Shown here one piece after another: positions 28,238 to 37,280 of a stretch of DNA of 64,000 bases. The stretch lies in assembly GCA_021294835.1 (NCBI GenBank), contig JAJTDF010000001.1, forward strand, positions 37,665 through 101,664, written 5' to 3'. The first letter of the stretch is position 1; each line of letters begins with the position of its first letter. This stretch comes from Planctomycetaceae bacterium (GTDB lineage: Bacteria > Planctomycetota > Phycisphaerae > Phycisphaerales > UBA1924). The notes under the pieces are model-generated. The model saw only the letters and a program-made list of their open reading frames with translations, did no database searches and was not told the origin of the DNA. A program made the position numbers and the translations under genes.

Positions 28238-30532
28238 TCAACGTCCTGCACCGACGATCACGCCCGCCCCTTCCGAACCGGTGCCGGACCGAAAGCCGTC
28301 AACGCCGATCAGTTCCACGGTCACCTTTCGGGCCGGGGTCGTGGCCATCTGGCCCTCGGTCTTCTCCAGCCGCACCGCAACCGTCCCGTCGGCCTGCCGC
28401 TTGGCGGTCAACCGCGTCAGGCGGAATTCTCCGTTTCGATAGCCAAAGCCATCCCCGGCATCTTCATACAGCATCCCGACCGCCTCGCCGGCACGGTCGA
28501 GGTTGACGTGCAAGGTCAGCTCATCCAGGGCCCGTTCCGACTCGTACTGCACCACGGGCCCTGCGGCCACGATGGCGCCCGGTGCCAGGTACATCTCGGG
28601 GTTGGCCGGGTGCTTCTCCGCCTGTACATCGAACTTCAGCCACACGCCCCGCTCGCTGCGGGGCAGCAACACCTTGCGGCTGTTGTCGGGCATCAGGCTC
28701 GGCGTTACCAGGATCGACGGGCCGAACAGGAATGTGTCGTCCTCGCTGCGAAGCGCCGGGTCGGTCGGCGCGGCAAAGAACGTGGGCCTCAGCACAGGCA
28801 CGCCGGTCTGTTCCGCTTCCCGGAAGACTGTGTAGAGGTACGGCAGCAGCCGATAGCGCCGCTGGAGCGCGATCCGCACGGCGTTCTCGGTGTCCGGACC
28901 GAACTCCCACGGCTCCTTGTTGATGTTGCCCTTGGCCGTATGCCCGCGGCTGAACGGGAAGAACGCCCCGATGCCCATCCACCGGGCAAACTGGGCCGCC
29001 CGCTCATTCTCGTCCGACGGCCCATTGCCAACGAAGCCGCCGATGTCCGGCCCGACAAAGGGCTGCCCGGAAAGGCCCAGATTGAGGATCATCGGAATGG
29101 ACTGTTCAAGATCCGTCCAGTTCGCTGAATTGTCGCCCGTCCAGGTCGCTGCATACCGCTGCCCGCCGAGGTAGCTTGCTCGGGTGAGCACGAAGGGCCG
29201 CTTGGTTGGGTTGGCAGCAAGGATCCCCTCGAAGGTGCCCTGGGCCATCAGCATGCCGTACACGTTGTGGAATCGGGAGTGATTGCCGGGGGTCACGGTG
29301 CGCGGCTGGGTGTCAGGGAACGGCCGGTAGACGCCGCCCATGTGCCGGTTGTCCTCCGGCATGGTCTTGTTGGGCGTCTCGAAGACCGCCGGCTCGTTCA
29401 TGTCGTTCCACACGCCGTCGATGCCGGTGGCCATGAAGTCGCGATACAACCCCGCCCACCATTCCCGGGTCTTGTCAGAGGTGAAATCCGGGAACACGCA
29501 TGCGCCCGGCCACACCCCGCCCAGGAACGTCTCGCCCGATGCCGTCCGCACCTGCAAATTGCGCTCGAGCAACTGATCCCGGACGAAGTACCCCGCCTCG
29601 TCCTTGATGCCCGGGTTGATCATCCACACCGTCTTGAAGCCCATGGCCTCCAGATCGCTGTTGAGTTTGGTCGGATCAGGGAAGCGAGCTTTGTCGAAGG
29701 TGAAGGTCCGGAACCCGTCCATGTAGTCGATGTCGAACCAGAAGACGCTCGCGGGGATCCGCCGCCGCCGGAACTCGGCAGTCACCTCACGCACCCGCGC
29801 CTCCGGGAAGTAACTCCAGCGACACTGGTGATAGCCCAATGTCCACCTCGGGGGCAGGGGCATGGCTCCCGTCAGATCCTTCAGGGCCGTGCAGACCGCT
29901 TCGGCGTTCGGCCGCTCCACGATGTACAGCGAGGCAGCCGGGCCCTCATGGTCAAAGCGGATGCCGTCCTCCAGATTCAGGGTCATCCGCCAGGTGGAAT
30001 CGAGCAGGACGCCGAAGGCCGTGCCATCGGCCCTCACGCCCAGCACCCAGGGGTGGCTCTGATACAGGCTCGGTGCGTCGGGCCGATAGCCGGGGACATC
30101 GCTGTTCCACAGCACGATCTCCCGTCCGTTCCGCAGCAGCGGCCCGGTCACCTCGCCGGTGCCATACAGGTTGGTTCCCGGAGTTGTCGCGATGGTGATG
30201 CGGGTTCGCCCGTCCGGTAGTGTTGAGAAGACCGGCCGGAGCGTGAGGCCGGCGGCACCCGGAACCCCGACGGCAAAGTCACGAACCAGCGCGAAACTGG
30301 CTTCTGCCGGCCCCTTCACACCCGGTGCATCCACCCGGAAGCCGCCGCCGGGCAGATCGGTCAGGGATCGAACCACACCATCCCTCCCACTGGCGCTCGC
30401 GGCATGCGCCTGGGCCGGCGACACAAAGCCCCCCGGTACCAGAAGGCCCGTCAGCCCCGTCGCCCAGCCACACGCCGCCATCAGACCGATCGCCAGACCC
30501 CGCGCTGTGCTGATGCATCCGTCATTGCGCAT
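28238..30532 (-). CDS. Glycoside hydrolase family 31 (alpha-glucosidase/xylosidase type), secreted
   Basis: A 764-residue secreted glycosidase. A signal-peptide-like start (ARGLAIGLMAACGWATGLTG) is followed by the N-terminal beta-sandwich, and the (beta/alpha)8 barrel starts with PPRWTLGYHQCRWSYFPE. The nucleophile lies in GVWNDMNEPAVF (Asp377) and the acid/base in TWTGDNSANW (Asp467), both normal for GH31. C-terminal beta domains complete the protein. Family activity is retaining hydrolysis of alpha-linked glucose or xylose; the substrate cannot be deduced. It is the last gene of a probable run dksA-like - lspA - GH31 with gaps of 34 and 36 bp. An envelope-located enzyme next to signal peptidase II is probably coincidental. 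Confidence 0.92.
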   Translation of the reverse strand: MRNDGCISTARGLAIGLMAACGWATGLTGLLVPGGFVSPAQAHAASASGRDGVVRSLTDLPGGGFRVDAPGVKGPAEASFALVRDFAVGVPGAAGLTLRPVFSTLPDGRTRITIATTPGTNLYGTGEVTGPLLRNGREIVLWNSDVPGYRPDAPSLYQSHPWVLGVRADGTAFGVLLDSTWRMTLNLEDGIRFDHEGPAASLYIVERPNAEAVCTALKDLTGAMPLPPRWTLGYHQCRWSYFPEARVREVTAEFRRRRIPASVFWFDIDYMDGFRTFTFDKARFPDPTKLNSDLEAMGFKTVWMINPGIKDEAGYFVRDQLLERNLQVRTASGETFLGGVWPGACVFPDFTSDKTREWWAGLYRDFMATGIDGVWNDMNEPAVFETPNKTMPEDNRHMGGVYRPFPDTQPRTVTPGNHSRFHNVYGMLMAQGTFEGILAANPTKRPFVLTRASYLGGQRYAATWTGDNSANWTDLEQSIPMILNLGLSGQPFVGPDIGGFVGNGPSDENERAAQFARWMGIGAFFPFSRGHTAKGNINKEPWEFGPDTENAVRIALQRRYRLLPYLYTVFREAEQTGVPVLRPTFFAAPTDPALRSEDDTFLFGPSILVTPSLMPDNSRKVLLPRSERGVWLKFDVQAEKHPANPEMYLAPGAIVAAGPVVQYESERALDELTLHVNLDRAGEAVGMLYEDAGDGFGYRNGEFRLTRLTAKRQADGTVAVRLEKTEGQMATTPARKVTVELIGVDGFRSGTGSEGAGVIVGAGR

Positions 30533-30568
30533 GAGATGATCCTTCAGCCCCTCGCCCCGCTCTCGACT

Positions 30569-31267
30569 TTACACACAGCTGTTCGCAGATCGCCGTTCGG
30601 TATCAGGGTCGCGCCGCCACAGATGGACGGCAACTATGCCGATGCCGATCAGCAGAAACAAGTCCGCGACGTTGCTGACATACGGCCAGACAGCGCCGTT
30701 GCTGTTCCATGGATCCAGTCCGAAAGGGAACTTGACGCCCGGCAGCGGATGGATGAAATCTCGCACGCAAGCGTAGAAGACGCGGTCGTACAGATTCCCC
30801 AGCCCGCCCGCGATCAACAGCCCGATACCCACATGGGCCCAGTGGTCCTTCGCCCTCGTCCCCAACGCGAACATCCACACCGCAAAGCCAACTGCCAGCA
30901 TCGTGAAGGTGATGAAGAACACCCGCTGGCCGGCCCCCATGCCGAACACCGCACCGGGATTCAGCACCAGCGTCCAGTTGAGAATGTGCGGCACCACCAC
31001 CACCGGCTCATGAGCAGGTATGAGTTGGCCGATGCCTCGAGGGTCGGCGGCCTTGATGGCCAGCACCTGCTCTCGCAGCACCGTCACCGGAAAGCCCGCC
31101 ACAAGCCGAAACGCCAGATACTTACTGGCCAGATCCGCCGCGACGGCCATGGCAACAGTCGCCAGAAGCAGCCACCAGGCCGGCCGGTGTCTCCACGCCG
31201 CCACCGCCAACGCGGATTGCGGCCCAACGCCGGACTGATGGTCGACACGGCTGTCGCTGCTGCTCAC
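30569..31267 (-). CDS. lspA: Lipoprotein signal peptidase II
   Basis: An inner-membrane aspartic protease that removes signal peptides from prolipoproteins. The 232-residue protein has four hydrophobic segments, the first catalytic Asp in GGLGNLYDR near 152-160 and the second in SNVADLFLLIG near 197-207. The family NxGxxFG region appears as NPGAVFGMG. A long loop between TM1 and TM2 (about 30 residues) is unusual. The GTG at 31267 has GGAG seven bases upstream; the frame to 31375 overlaps the preceding dksA-like gene and was not used. The order with a DksA/TraR-like gene immediately upstream is one I recall from other genomes. Confidence 0.9.
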   Translation of the reverse strand: MSSSDSRVDHQSGVGPQSALAVAAWRHRPAWWLLLATVAMAVAADLASKYLAFRLVAGFPVTVLREQVLAIKAADPRGIGQLIPAHEPVVVVPHILNWTLVLNPGAVFGMGAGQRVFFITFTMLAVGFAVWMFALGTRAKDHWAHVGIGLLIAGGLGNLYDRVFYACVRDFIHPLPGVKFPFGLDPWNSNGAVWPYVSNVADLFLLIGIGIVAVHLWRRDPDTERRSANSCV

Positions 31268-31301
31268 AACCAAGCTCCGCTCACGGCCTTCCCGCGACGC
31301 T

Positions 31302-32216
31302 TCACACCCGCTGCCCGCGACGCTCCATCTCGCGGGCAGCCTCGATGCTGAACCGGGTCCACGGCAACTCCTCAAGCCGCTCCTTGGTGATCGGCTTTTT
31401 CAGCAGTTCGCAGATCCCGTAACTGCCCTCCTCCACCCGCTTGAGCGCCTCGTCGATCTCGCGGATGAGGTTGCGATCGGCCTGAGCCAGTCGTAGCGTC
31501 TGCTCCTGCTCGTAAGCTTCCGAGCCCTGCTCGGCGATGTGCTGCGGCATGTGGCTCAATGACCCGCTGCTCTGCAGCGCTTCACCCTCCATCGCCTCCA
31601 CGTCGCCCAGCAACTCCGCCCGCTTCCGCGAGAGGATGGTCTTCCACTTCTCAAGTTCCTTGCGGCTGAAAACAGGCTTCACCTTGCCGTCCTCAGCTGC
31701 CGCACGCTTCATCATCGCGTCAGGATCCGGAGCCTTCGGCCCGCTCTGGATCAGCGGACCTTTACGCTTGCGCAAATCGGCCAGGGGCGGGCCCAGGCTC
31801 GGCATCACCACCGGCTTCTTCACTGGCTTGGGCCGCTTCATCGACTTGTTGCCGATGCCCCCCGTTGGCTTGGGCCGGTTCTCCCCCATCGCTCCCGCCG
31901 CACCCGGGGCCAGGCCGATCGATGGCACGCCTGGCGTTGGCGCCAGAGGGGCTGGGGCCGCCGGCGGCGGTGCCGGCTTGGCCACTTCCACCGGCTTCTT
32001 CACCTCTACCGGCTTCTTGACCTCAACCGCCTTCTTCGCTTCCGCGACCTTCTTGGGTGAGGAAGCCGGCGACTTGCTTGGTGCTTTGGCAGCCGCCTTG
32101 ACCGGAGGCTTCGCGGTCTTGGCCGCGACCGGCTTCTTTGGGGCGCTTCTGCCCGCCGGCTTGCCGGCTGAAGGCTTCTTGACTGGCTTGGCAGAGGTCT
32201 TGGTCGTCTTGGCCAC
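31302..32216 (-). CDS. DksA/TraR-like protein with histone-H1-like N-terminal tail
   Basis: A 304-residue protein. Residues 1-190 are Lys/Ala/Pro-rich with repeated KKPVEVKKPVEV and AKTAKPPVKAAAKAPSK segments, similar to the tails of H1-like bacterial proteins. The last roughly 110 residues are DksA-like: a coiled-coil hairpin (FSRKELEKWKTILSRKRAEL... QTLRLAQADRNLIREIDEAL) and then YGICELLKKPITKERLEELPW. DksA has four zinc Cys; only the first remains (near residue 268). DksA-type proteins act in the RNA-polymerase secondary channel with ppGpp. The GTG at 32216 is chosen because the frame upstream has no family character and a GAGG precedes it. It is probably co-transcribed with lspA. DNA or nucleic-acid binding by the tail is an inference. 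Confidence 0.82.
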   Translation of the reverse strand: MAKTTKTSAKPVKKPSAGKPAGRSAPKKPVAAKTAKPPVKAAAKAPSKSPASSPKKVAEAKKAVEVKKPVEVKKPVEVAKPAPPPAAPAPLAPTPGVPSIGLAPGAAGAMGENRPKPTGGIGNKSMKRPKPVKKPVVMPSLGPPLADLRKRKGPLIQSGPKAPDPDAMMKRAAAEDGKVKPVFSRKELEKWKTILSRKRAELLGDVEAMEGEALQSSGSLSHMPQHIAEQGSEAYEQEQTLRLAQADRNLIREIDEALKRVEEGSYGICELLKKPITKERLEELPWTRFSIEAAREMERRGQRV

Positions 32217-32359
32217 GTGTGAGATCCTCGCTCGCTCAGGGCGAAAAGCACCGGGCCGGCGGGCGGATTCCCGCACGGCCGAGAACACCCCAACAAAGGG
32301 CGGCAAGCGTAGGCGAACGCCTCACCCCGATCGCCTCCGAAGAATCTGGCTTGCGTCGC

Positions 32360-32387
32360 TTGAGTGCATATGCACGCCGACCATACT
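32360..32387 (+). promoter_or_regulatory. Candidate promoter with palindromic spacer, EEP lipoprotein gene
   Basis: TTGAGT (32360-32365) and CATACT (32382-32387) are separated by 16 bp and each match the sigma70 consensus in four of six positions. Within them lies the perfect 12-bp palindrome GTGCATATGCAC (32364-32375), a possible repressor site. The pair lies 38 bp before the start codon at 32425, in the divergent region shared with the dksA-like gene. Confidence 0.3.
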
Positions 32388-32424
32388 TCTCCATGCATGA
32401 GCGGCTTCGTACGCTCGGCCCGTC

Positions 32425-33408
32425 ATGATCACCCGCGCCCTCACCTTCATCGCCGCTGTTTGCATTCCGATTTGTGCACTTCTGCTTGCCGGCTGTGCTG
32501 GCATCCGCAAGACCCCCGGCCTCCTGGAAGTCATCGCTCCGCCTCCCGCCTCGGAGATTCGAGCGGTGTCGTTCAACATCCGGTTCGCCGGAAACCAGAC
32601 TGGCGAGCGGTCATGGGCCGAGCGTCTTCCGCTGGTGGTGGCCGCCATCCGTGCAACTTCCCCTGACATTCTGGGCCTGCAAGAAGCCGAGCGGCGGCAG
32701 ATTGATGACCTGCTGGAAGCCCTGCCGGAGTACGCCTTCGCGGGGGTCGGTCGTGATGATGGACGCGACGGCGGCGAGTTCTCGCCGATTCTCTATCGTC
32801 ATGCCCGCTTTGACCTGCTCGATCAGCGCACCTTCTGGTTTTCGGAAGCCCCCGGGCAGGCTGGCTCGCGCGCCTGGGGCGCCAACCTCCCCCGTATATG
32901 CACCACCGCCTTGCTGGTTGAAGCGACCACAAGCCGTCGCCTGAGGGTGTTCAACGTGCACCTCGATCACCAGTCCGACTACTCCCGGCTTCGTTCGGTG
33001 GAACTTCTCTCTCAGGCCATCTTCGATACCCGACAGGTGGGCACACCGGTCGTCGTGCTGGGCGACCTCAACGCTGAGCCCGACAGTTCGGCCCTTGGGT
33101 ATCTTCTTGGCAGGCGACGGACCGCCACTGACGACGCCAATCGTTCCATCCCTGCATCGCCCGCACTGCTGGACGCGCTTGCCACGCTGCCAGCCGCCGA
33201 TCAGCAGACCGGCACTTTCCACAACTTCACGGGCATGCCGCAAGGCCAGCGGATAGACCACGTGCTCGTCGATCGGACGATTCGTGTGCGTTCCGCGTTC
33301 ATCGATCGCAGCAGCGAGAGCGGCCGATATCCGTCCGACCATTTCGCTGTCGGTGCGGTACTGCTGATCGGCCCGAACAGTCCCGTCGGATCCGGGGCGG
33401 GGAACTGA
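32425..33408 (+). CDS. Endonuclease/exonuclease/phosphatase-family lipoprotein
   Basis: A 327-residue metal-dependent phosphodiesterase-fold protein. The N-terminus is a lipoprotein signal (CALLLAGC lipobox near residues 17-24), so it is probably membrane-anchored and extracytoplasmic. EEP motifs are in order: AVSFNIRF, LGLQEAE (catalytic Glu near 90), FNVHLDH near 175-181, LGDLNAEP near 212, RIDHVLV and SDHFAVGAVL at the C-terminus. Family members include DNases, sphingomyelinases and inositol phosphatases, so the substrate is not predictable. It is transcribed divergently from the dksA-like gene with a candidate promoter just upstream. Confidence 0.85.
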   Translation: MITRALTFIAAVCIPICALLLAGCAGIRKTPGLLEVIAPPPASEIRAVSFNIRFAGNQTGERSWAERLPLVVAAIRATSPDILGLQEAERRQIDDLLEALPEYAFAGVGRDDGRDGGEFSPILYRHARFDLLDQRTFWFSEAPGQAGSRAWGANLPRICTTALLVEATTSRRLRVFNVHLDHQSDYSRLRSVELLSQAIFDTRQVGTPVVVLGDLNAEPDSSALGYLLGRRRTATDDANRSIPASPALLDALATLPAADQQTGTFHNFTGMPQGQRIDHVLVDRTIRVRSAFIDRSSESGRYPSDHFAVGAVLLIGPNSPVGSGAGN

Positions 33409-33425
33409 CTCGGCTACCGTTGGTC

Positions 33426-33686
33426 ATGCACTCAACGCGGTCTGACTTGAACGAGCAACTGCACAGCACGATCATCCACTTACGGGCTCGGCGACCGACC
33501 GACGCAGCCCGCCACCGTGTCGCCGCCTCGGTGCACGCGGCATCACAGGTCGGTCCCCTGACCCGACCTGGTGTCAGATTCGCCGTGCTCGGCGATGCCG
33601 GCACCTTGAAGATGTCCAGCCGCTTTTCCCGGGAAGTCGACAAACTGCTCCGGCATCCCGAGGCCAACGCCCCGGCCCAGCACTGA
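33426..33686 (+). CDS. Small hypothetical protein
   Basis: An open frame of 86 codons from ATG 33426 in the 358-bp gap between the EEP lipoprotein and carboxylase genes. Third codon positions are mostly G or C, as in the neighbouring genes, which is weak support for coding. The sequence is basic in the N-terminal half (HLRARRPTDAARHRV) and has no signal peptide or membrane segment. I recognise no family and see no clear ribosome-binding site, so it may be spurious. Confidence 0.35.
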   Translation: MHSTRSDLNEQLHSTIIHLRARRPTDAARHRVAASVHAASQVGPLTRPGVRFAVLGDAGTLKMSSRFSREVDKLLRHPEANAPAQH

Positions 33687-33766
33687 CCAGCCGTCCTGTC
33701 TTCCGTCCGTACCCATTCCCCGCCCCGGCTTTCCCGCGGGCGCACGCCCCGATCTCGAGCCAAACA

Positions 33767-35470
33767 ATGAGCGTCCCGGCCACCCAGTCCTCGGCGATCG
33801 CGTCTCCCACGCTCCGCAGCCTGACGGCGGAGTTCCTTACTGCCGAGGCCAAGATGCGGCTGGGAGGGGGCAAATCCGCGATCGAGCGTCAGCACGAAAA
33901 GGGCCGCCTGACCGCGCGTGAACGCATCAGTGGATTGATCGATCCGGGCAGTTTCCTGCAGGAACTAGGTCTCTGGGCGGCCCACGGAATGTACGCCGAA
34001 CACGGCGGCGCACCCGCCGCCGGCGTGGTGACCGGCATCGGCGTCATCCACGGCCGCCGATGCATGATCATCGCCAACGACGCCACTGTGAAGGCCGGCG
34101 CGTTCTTTCCGATGACGTGCAAGAAGATTATCCGGGCGCAGACCGTCGCCATGCAGGCCCGCATGCCGCTGGTCTACCTCGTTGATTCCGCCGGCGTGTT
34201 TCTTCCCCTGCAGGAGGACGTCTTCCCCGACACCGACGACTTTGGCCGCATTTTCCGCAACAACGCTGTGATCAGCGCCATGGGAATCCCGCAGATCGCG
34301 GCCATCATGGGCTTCTGCGTCGCCGGCGGCGGCTACCTGCCCGTGCTCTGCGACACCCTGCTGATGACCGAGGGCAGCGGTCTTTACCTCGCCGGGCCCG
34401 CGCTGGTCAAGGCCGCGATCGGCCAATCAGTGACCGACGAGGAACTCGGCGGCGCTCAGATGCACGCCCAGATCTCCGGCACCATCGATTTCCGAGAACC
34501 AACCGACCAGGCGTGCCTGGCTCGTCTGCGGTCACTGCTCAACAAGTATGCCCCGCTTCAGCAACCCGGCAACATTCGCAGCAAGTTGGCGGCTCCCGCC
34601 ACCGATCCCGAACGCATCTACGAGATCTTTGCCGACAAGCCCGGATCGCAGTATGATGTTCGCGATCTGATCGCCTGCATCGTCGACCCCATCGGCAAGC
34701 CCAACGAGCACGGGCACACCTCACCCGCCCCCGACTTCGACGAGTACAAAGCCGAGTACGGCCAGTCGCTGGTCTGCGGCTATGCCCGGATCGGCGGCCA
34801 TCCGGTCGGTATCGTGGCCAACCAGCGCAAACTGGTGGTTCGCACCACGCCGGGTGCCGGCGGCCCGGCCGGCAAGGCCACGCAGATGCCCGGGGTCATC
34901 TACGACGACTCCGCTGACAAGACCGCACGCTTCATCATGGACTGCAACCAGCGGAAGATCCCGCTGGTCTTCCTGCACGACACCACCGGCTTCATGGTCG
35001 GTCGCGATTCTGAGCAGGGGGGCATCATCCGTGCCGGCGCGAAGATGGTCAACGCCATGAGCAACTGCGTGGTGCCCAAACTGGTGGTCATTGCCGGCGG
35101 TTCCTATGGGGCGGGCAACTACGCCATGTGCGGGCGGGCTTTCGATCAGTTTCTTTCCTTCGCCTGGCCCGGCAGCCGCTGTGCGGTCATGGGAGCCAAC
35201 CAGGCCACCGGCGTACTCGCCATGATCGAGGAGAAGAGCCGCGAACGCAAGGGCGAGACCATCGATGAAGCGACGCACAAGCAGATCCTCGCCGCCGTGC
35301 ACGCCAGCTATTCCGAGCAGCAGGACATTCGCCATGGCGCCGCCCGTGGATGGGTCGATCGCATCATCGAGCCCCATCGAACCCGTGACGAACTGATCAC
35401 GGCCCTGGACGCTGCTCAGCAAGGCTGGGACTATGCGCAGTCCTTCCGGACCGGGGTGCTGCAGGTGTGA
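33767..35470 (+). CDS. Acyl-CoA carboxylase, carboxyltransferase (beta) subunit, methylcrotonyl-CoA type
   Basis: The 567-residue biotin-dependent carboxyltransferase transfers CO2 from carboxybiotin to an acyl-CoA. Both crotonase-fold halves are present: the first with RLTARERISGLIDPGSF, VLVDSAGVFLPLQEDVFPD-like sequence and a GGYLP segment, the second with RKLVVRTTPGAGGPAGKATQ, FLHDTTGFMVG and GGSYGAGNYAMCGRAFDPQ-like sequence ending in WPGSRCAVMGANQATGVL. The acyl pocket resembles methylcrotonyl-CoA carboxylase beta (leucine breakdown) more than propionyl-CoA carboxylase, but substrate choice is an inference. The biotin carboxylase/carrier subunit is not in the window. A biotin ligase gene follows at 98 bp, an apt neighbour because the partner subunit must be biotinylated. 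Confidence 0.87.
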   Translation: MSVPATQSSAIASPTLRSLTAEFLTAEAKMRLGGGKSAIERQHEKGRLTARERISGLIDPGSFLQELGLWAAHGMYAEHGGAPAAGVVTGIGVIHGRRCMIIANDATVKAGAFFPMTCKKIIRAQTVAMQARMPLVYLVDSAGVFLPLQEDVFPDTDDFGRIFRNNAVISAMGIPQIAAIMGFCVAGGGYLPVLCDTLLMTEGSGLYLAGPALVKAAIGQSVTDEELGGAQMHAQISGTIDFREPTDQACLARLRSLLNKYAPLQQPGNIRSKLAAPATDPERIYEIFADKPGSQYDVRDLIACIVDPIGKPNEHGHTSPAPDFDEYKAEYGQSLVCGYARIGGHPVGIVANQRKLVVRTTPGAGGPAGKATQMPGVIYDDSADKTARFIMDCNQRKIPLVFLHDTTGFMVGRDSEQGGIIRAGAKMVNAMSNCVVPKLVVIAGGSYGAGNYAMCGRAFDQFLSFAWPGSRCAVMGANQATGVLAMIEEKSRERKGETIDEATHKQILAAVHASYSEQQDIRHGAARGWVDRIIEPHRTRDELITALDAAQQGWDYAQSFRTGVLQV

Positions 35471-35568
35471 TGCGGCTTCCGCGAGGCGGAAGGGCGGCTT
35501 GACCCGCATCGTCTCGATGACCGCTCTCGTCAGGCGATCGACCATCCTGACCTTCCTACGCTCGGTCC

Positions 35569-36297
35569 GTGCGGATAGAGCGGCTTCCCACAATTGACTC
35601 CACCACGCTTGAGTTACAGCGCCGCGCTCAGGCGGGCCCTTTGCCTGCCGATGGGTTGACGCTCTGGGCCGACACCCAGACCGGCGGCATTGGTCGTCTG
35701 GGTCGCCGCTGGTTCAGCCCTCTGGGCGGGCTGTGGCTCACTTCCGCCATTCCTGCTTCACGCCCCGTTTCCGCCTGCGTATCGCTCGCTGTGGCCGTCC
35801 TTCTGGCCGACCTCATTGATCAGGTCCTTGTGACCAGCCATCGCCCCGAGCGTTGTCGCATCAAGTGGCCCAACGACCTCATGCTCGCCGACCGCAAGCT
35901 CGGCGGCATCCTCATCCACACCGTCCGGCAACCCACCGCCGCCTTCCTGCTGGTTGGCATCGGCGTCAACCTGCAGAACCCCTCAGCCTCTCTCCCCCCC
36001 GATGTCGCCGCCCGTGCATGTTCACTGGCCGATATGGCCTGCCCGGCGGATCTCGACCGATTCGGGTATGCTCTTCTCGCCGCACTGCCAAGAGCCGTCG
36101 CTCGCGATGACAGCGCAGAGAGTGTCTCCGCCGCACGGCAGCGGCTCTGGCGACCTGATCGGGATGTCCCCATCACCCTGCCCGACGGAACCGAGCAGCA
36201 CGGCCGCATGCTGGACCTGTGCGACGACGGAGCCCTGCTGGTCTGCTTTCCCGAGGGCACCCGCCCCTTGCACAGCGTTCAGGAGGTCCAATGGTGA
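35569..36297 (+). CDS. birA: Biotin-[acetyl-CoA-carboxylase] ligase, catalytic domain only
   Basis: The product activates biotin with ATP and attaches it to the carrier lysine of biotin-dependent carboxylases. The 242-residue protein starts directly with the catalytic domain (STTLELQRRA), so it has no DNA-binding helix-turn-helix and cannot act as a classical BirA repressor. Motifs are TGGIGRLGRRWFSPLGGLW (the biotinyl-AMP loop; the first Arg of the common GRGRxGR is Ile here), KWPNDLML and KLGGILIH, and GIGVNL. A small C-terminal domain is present. It starts with GTG at 35569 and its stop overlaps the next gene (ATGGTGA). Confidence 0.88.
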   Translation: MRIERLPTIDSTTLELQRRAQAGPLPADGLTLWADTQTGGIGRLGRRWFSPLGGLWLTSAIPASRPVSACVSLAVAVLLADLIDQVLVTSHRPERCRIKWPNDLMLADRKLGGILIHTVRQPTAAFLLVGIGVNLQNPSASLPPDVAARACSLADMACPADLDRFGYALLAALPRAVARDDSAESVSAARQRLWRPDRDVPITLPDGTEQHGRMLDLCDDGALLVCFPEGTRPLHSVQEVQW

Positions 36298-37127
36298 CCG
36301 CTGCAGTCGATGTCCTCAGTTCGCCGCTCCTGCGGCATGTCCCCCACGCGTTTTCCACCCGCGGTGGCGGGGTTTCCGGTGGCATGTTCGCGTCGCTGAA
36401 CTTCGGCAACCCGTCCGACCTGCCATCCGAGGCCCGCGATCCGGTCAGCAATATTCAGGCCAATCAGCAGCGTTTGCTCTACGCCATCGGCCAGACCGAC
36501 TCGCCGGAGTGGGTGAACCTGCACCAGGTCCACGGGGCCGAGTGCCACGTCGTGCTTCGGGGGGAGGTCACCCACCGCGCCGGTACAACTGCTGACGGCC
36601 AGCCGCTGAGCACCAAGGCCGACGCCCTGGTCACAGATGACCCGAGCCGGGTGCTCTCGATTCGCATTGCCGATTGTGCCCCCATCCTGCTTGCAACCGC
36701 TGATGGTCATGTCGTCGGCGCTGTCCACGCCGGGTGGCGGGGCGTTGCGTTGCGTGTTGCCGTACAGGCCGTCGCCGCACTGCGCCGATTGGCCCCGAGA
36801 CATGCCGACCGCCCATTGGCCGCCATCGGCCCGTGCATCGGTCCGGCGGCGTTTCAGGTCGGCCCGGAGGTTGTGGCCGCCCTCGCCGAGTCCCACCCCG
36901 ACCTGCCCCCCCACATCTGGAGCCGGCCCGACCCGGATGCGTTCGGCAAGGCCCTGGTCGATCTTCCAGCCCTGCTCTGCCACCAGCTCGTCGCCGCCGG
37001 CTGCGAGGTGTGCACCGCATGCTGCCTCTGCACCGTCAGCCACCCGGAGATGTTCTTCTCCCATCGACGCGACCGGGGCCGGACCGGCCGCCTGACCGCC
37101 GTCATCCGTCCGCAGCCCGCCGCCTGA
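36291..37127 (+). CDS. pgeF: PgeF/YfiH (multicopper-oxidase-like laccase domain) protein
   Basis: A 278-residue protein of the YfiH/LACC1 family, reported in E. coli to help peptidoglycan editing and in related proteins to act on purine nucleosides. The zinc site residues are in NLHQVHG, RIADCAPILLA and VHAGWRGVALR, and CxxCTVSHPEMFFSHRRD is the conserved C-terminal segment. The start at 36291 is set by a perfect AGGAGG with a gap of 4 and by a 7-bp ATGGTGA overlap with birA, so the two genes are translationally coupled. The physiological substrate here is not known. Confidence 0.9.
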   Translation: MVTAAVDVLSSPLLRHVPHAFSTRGGGVSGGMFASLNFGNPSDLPSEARDPVSNIQANQQRLLYAIGQTDSPEWVNLHQVHGAECHVVLRGEVTHRAGTTADGQPLSTKADALVTDDPSRVLSIRIADCAPILLATADGHVVGAVHAGWRGVALRVAVQAVAALRRLAPRHADRPLAAIGPCIGPAAFQVGPEVVAALAESHPDLPPHIWSRPDPDAFGKALVDLPALLCHQLVAAGCEVCTACCLCTVSHPEMFFSHRRDRGRTGRLTAVIRPQPAA

Positions 37128-37170
37128 CCGTTCGCTGGAGATGTCGCGACCGGGCCGCTCGGCCCGCCGA

Positions 37171-37228
37171 AGAACGCACAAGCGGCCTGGCACGCCGCTG
37201 TTCGGCAAGCCAGGCCGCTTGTTGTTCT
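37171..37228. terminator. Bidirectional intrinsic terminator between pgeF and hup
   Basis: A 14-bp perfect stem ACAAGCGGCCTGGC (37178-37191) / GCCAGGCCGCTTGT (37209-37222) can be extended outward by AGAAC/GTTCT. The loop is 17 bases. T-rich flanks are weak (GTTGTTCT on the plus strand). It lies between two convergent genes and would serve both. Confidence 0.7.
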
Positions 37229-37280
37229 GTCAATCGCTGCAGCACCCGCCGGCATGCATGCCGTCAGGCCGCCGAACGAG

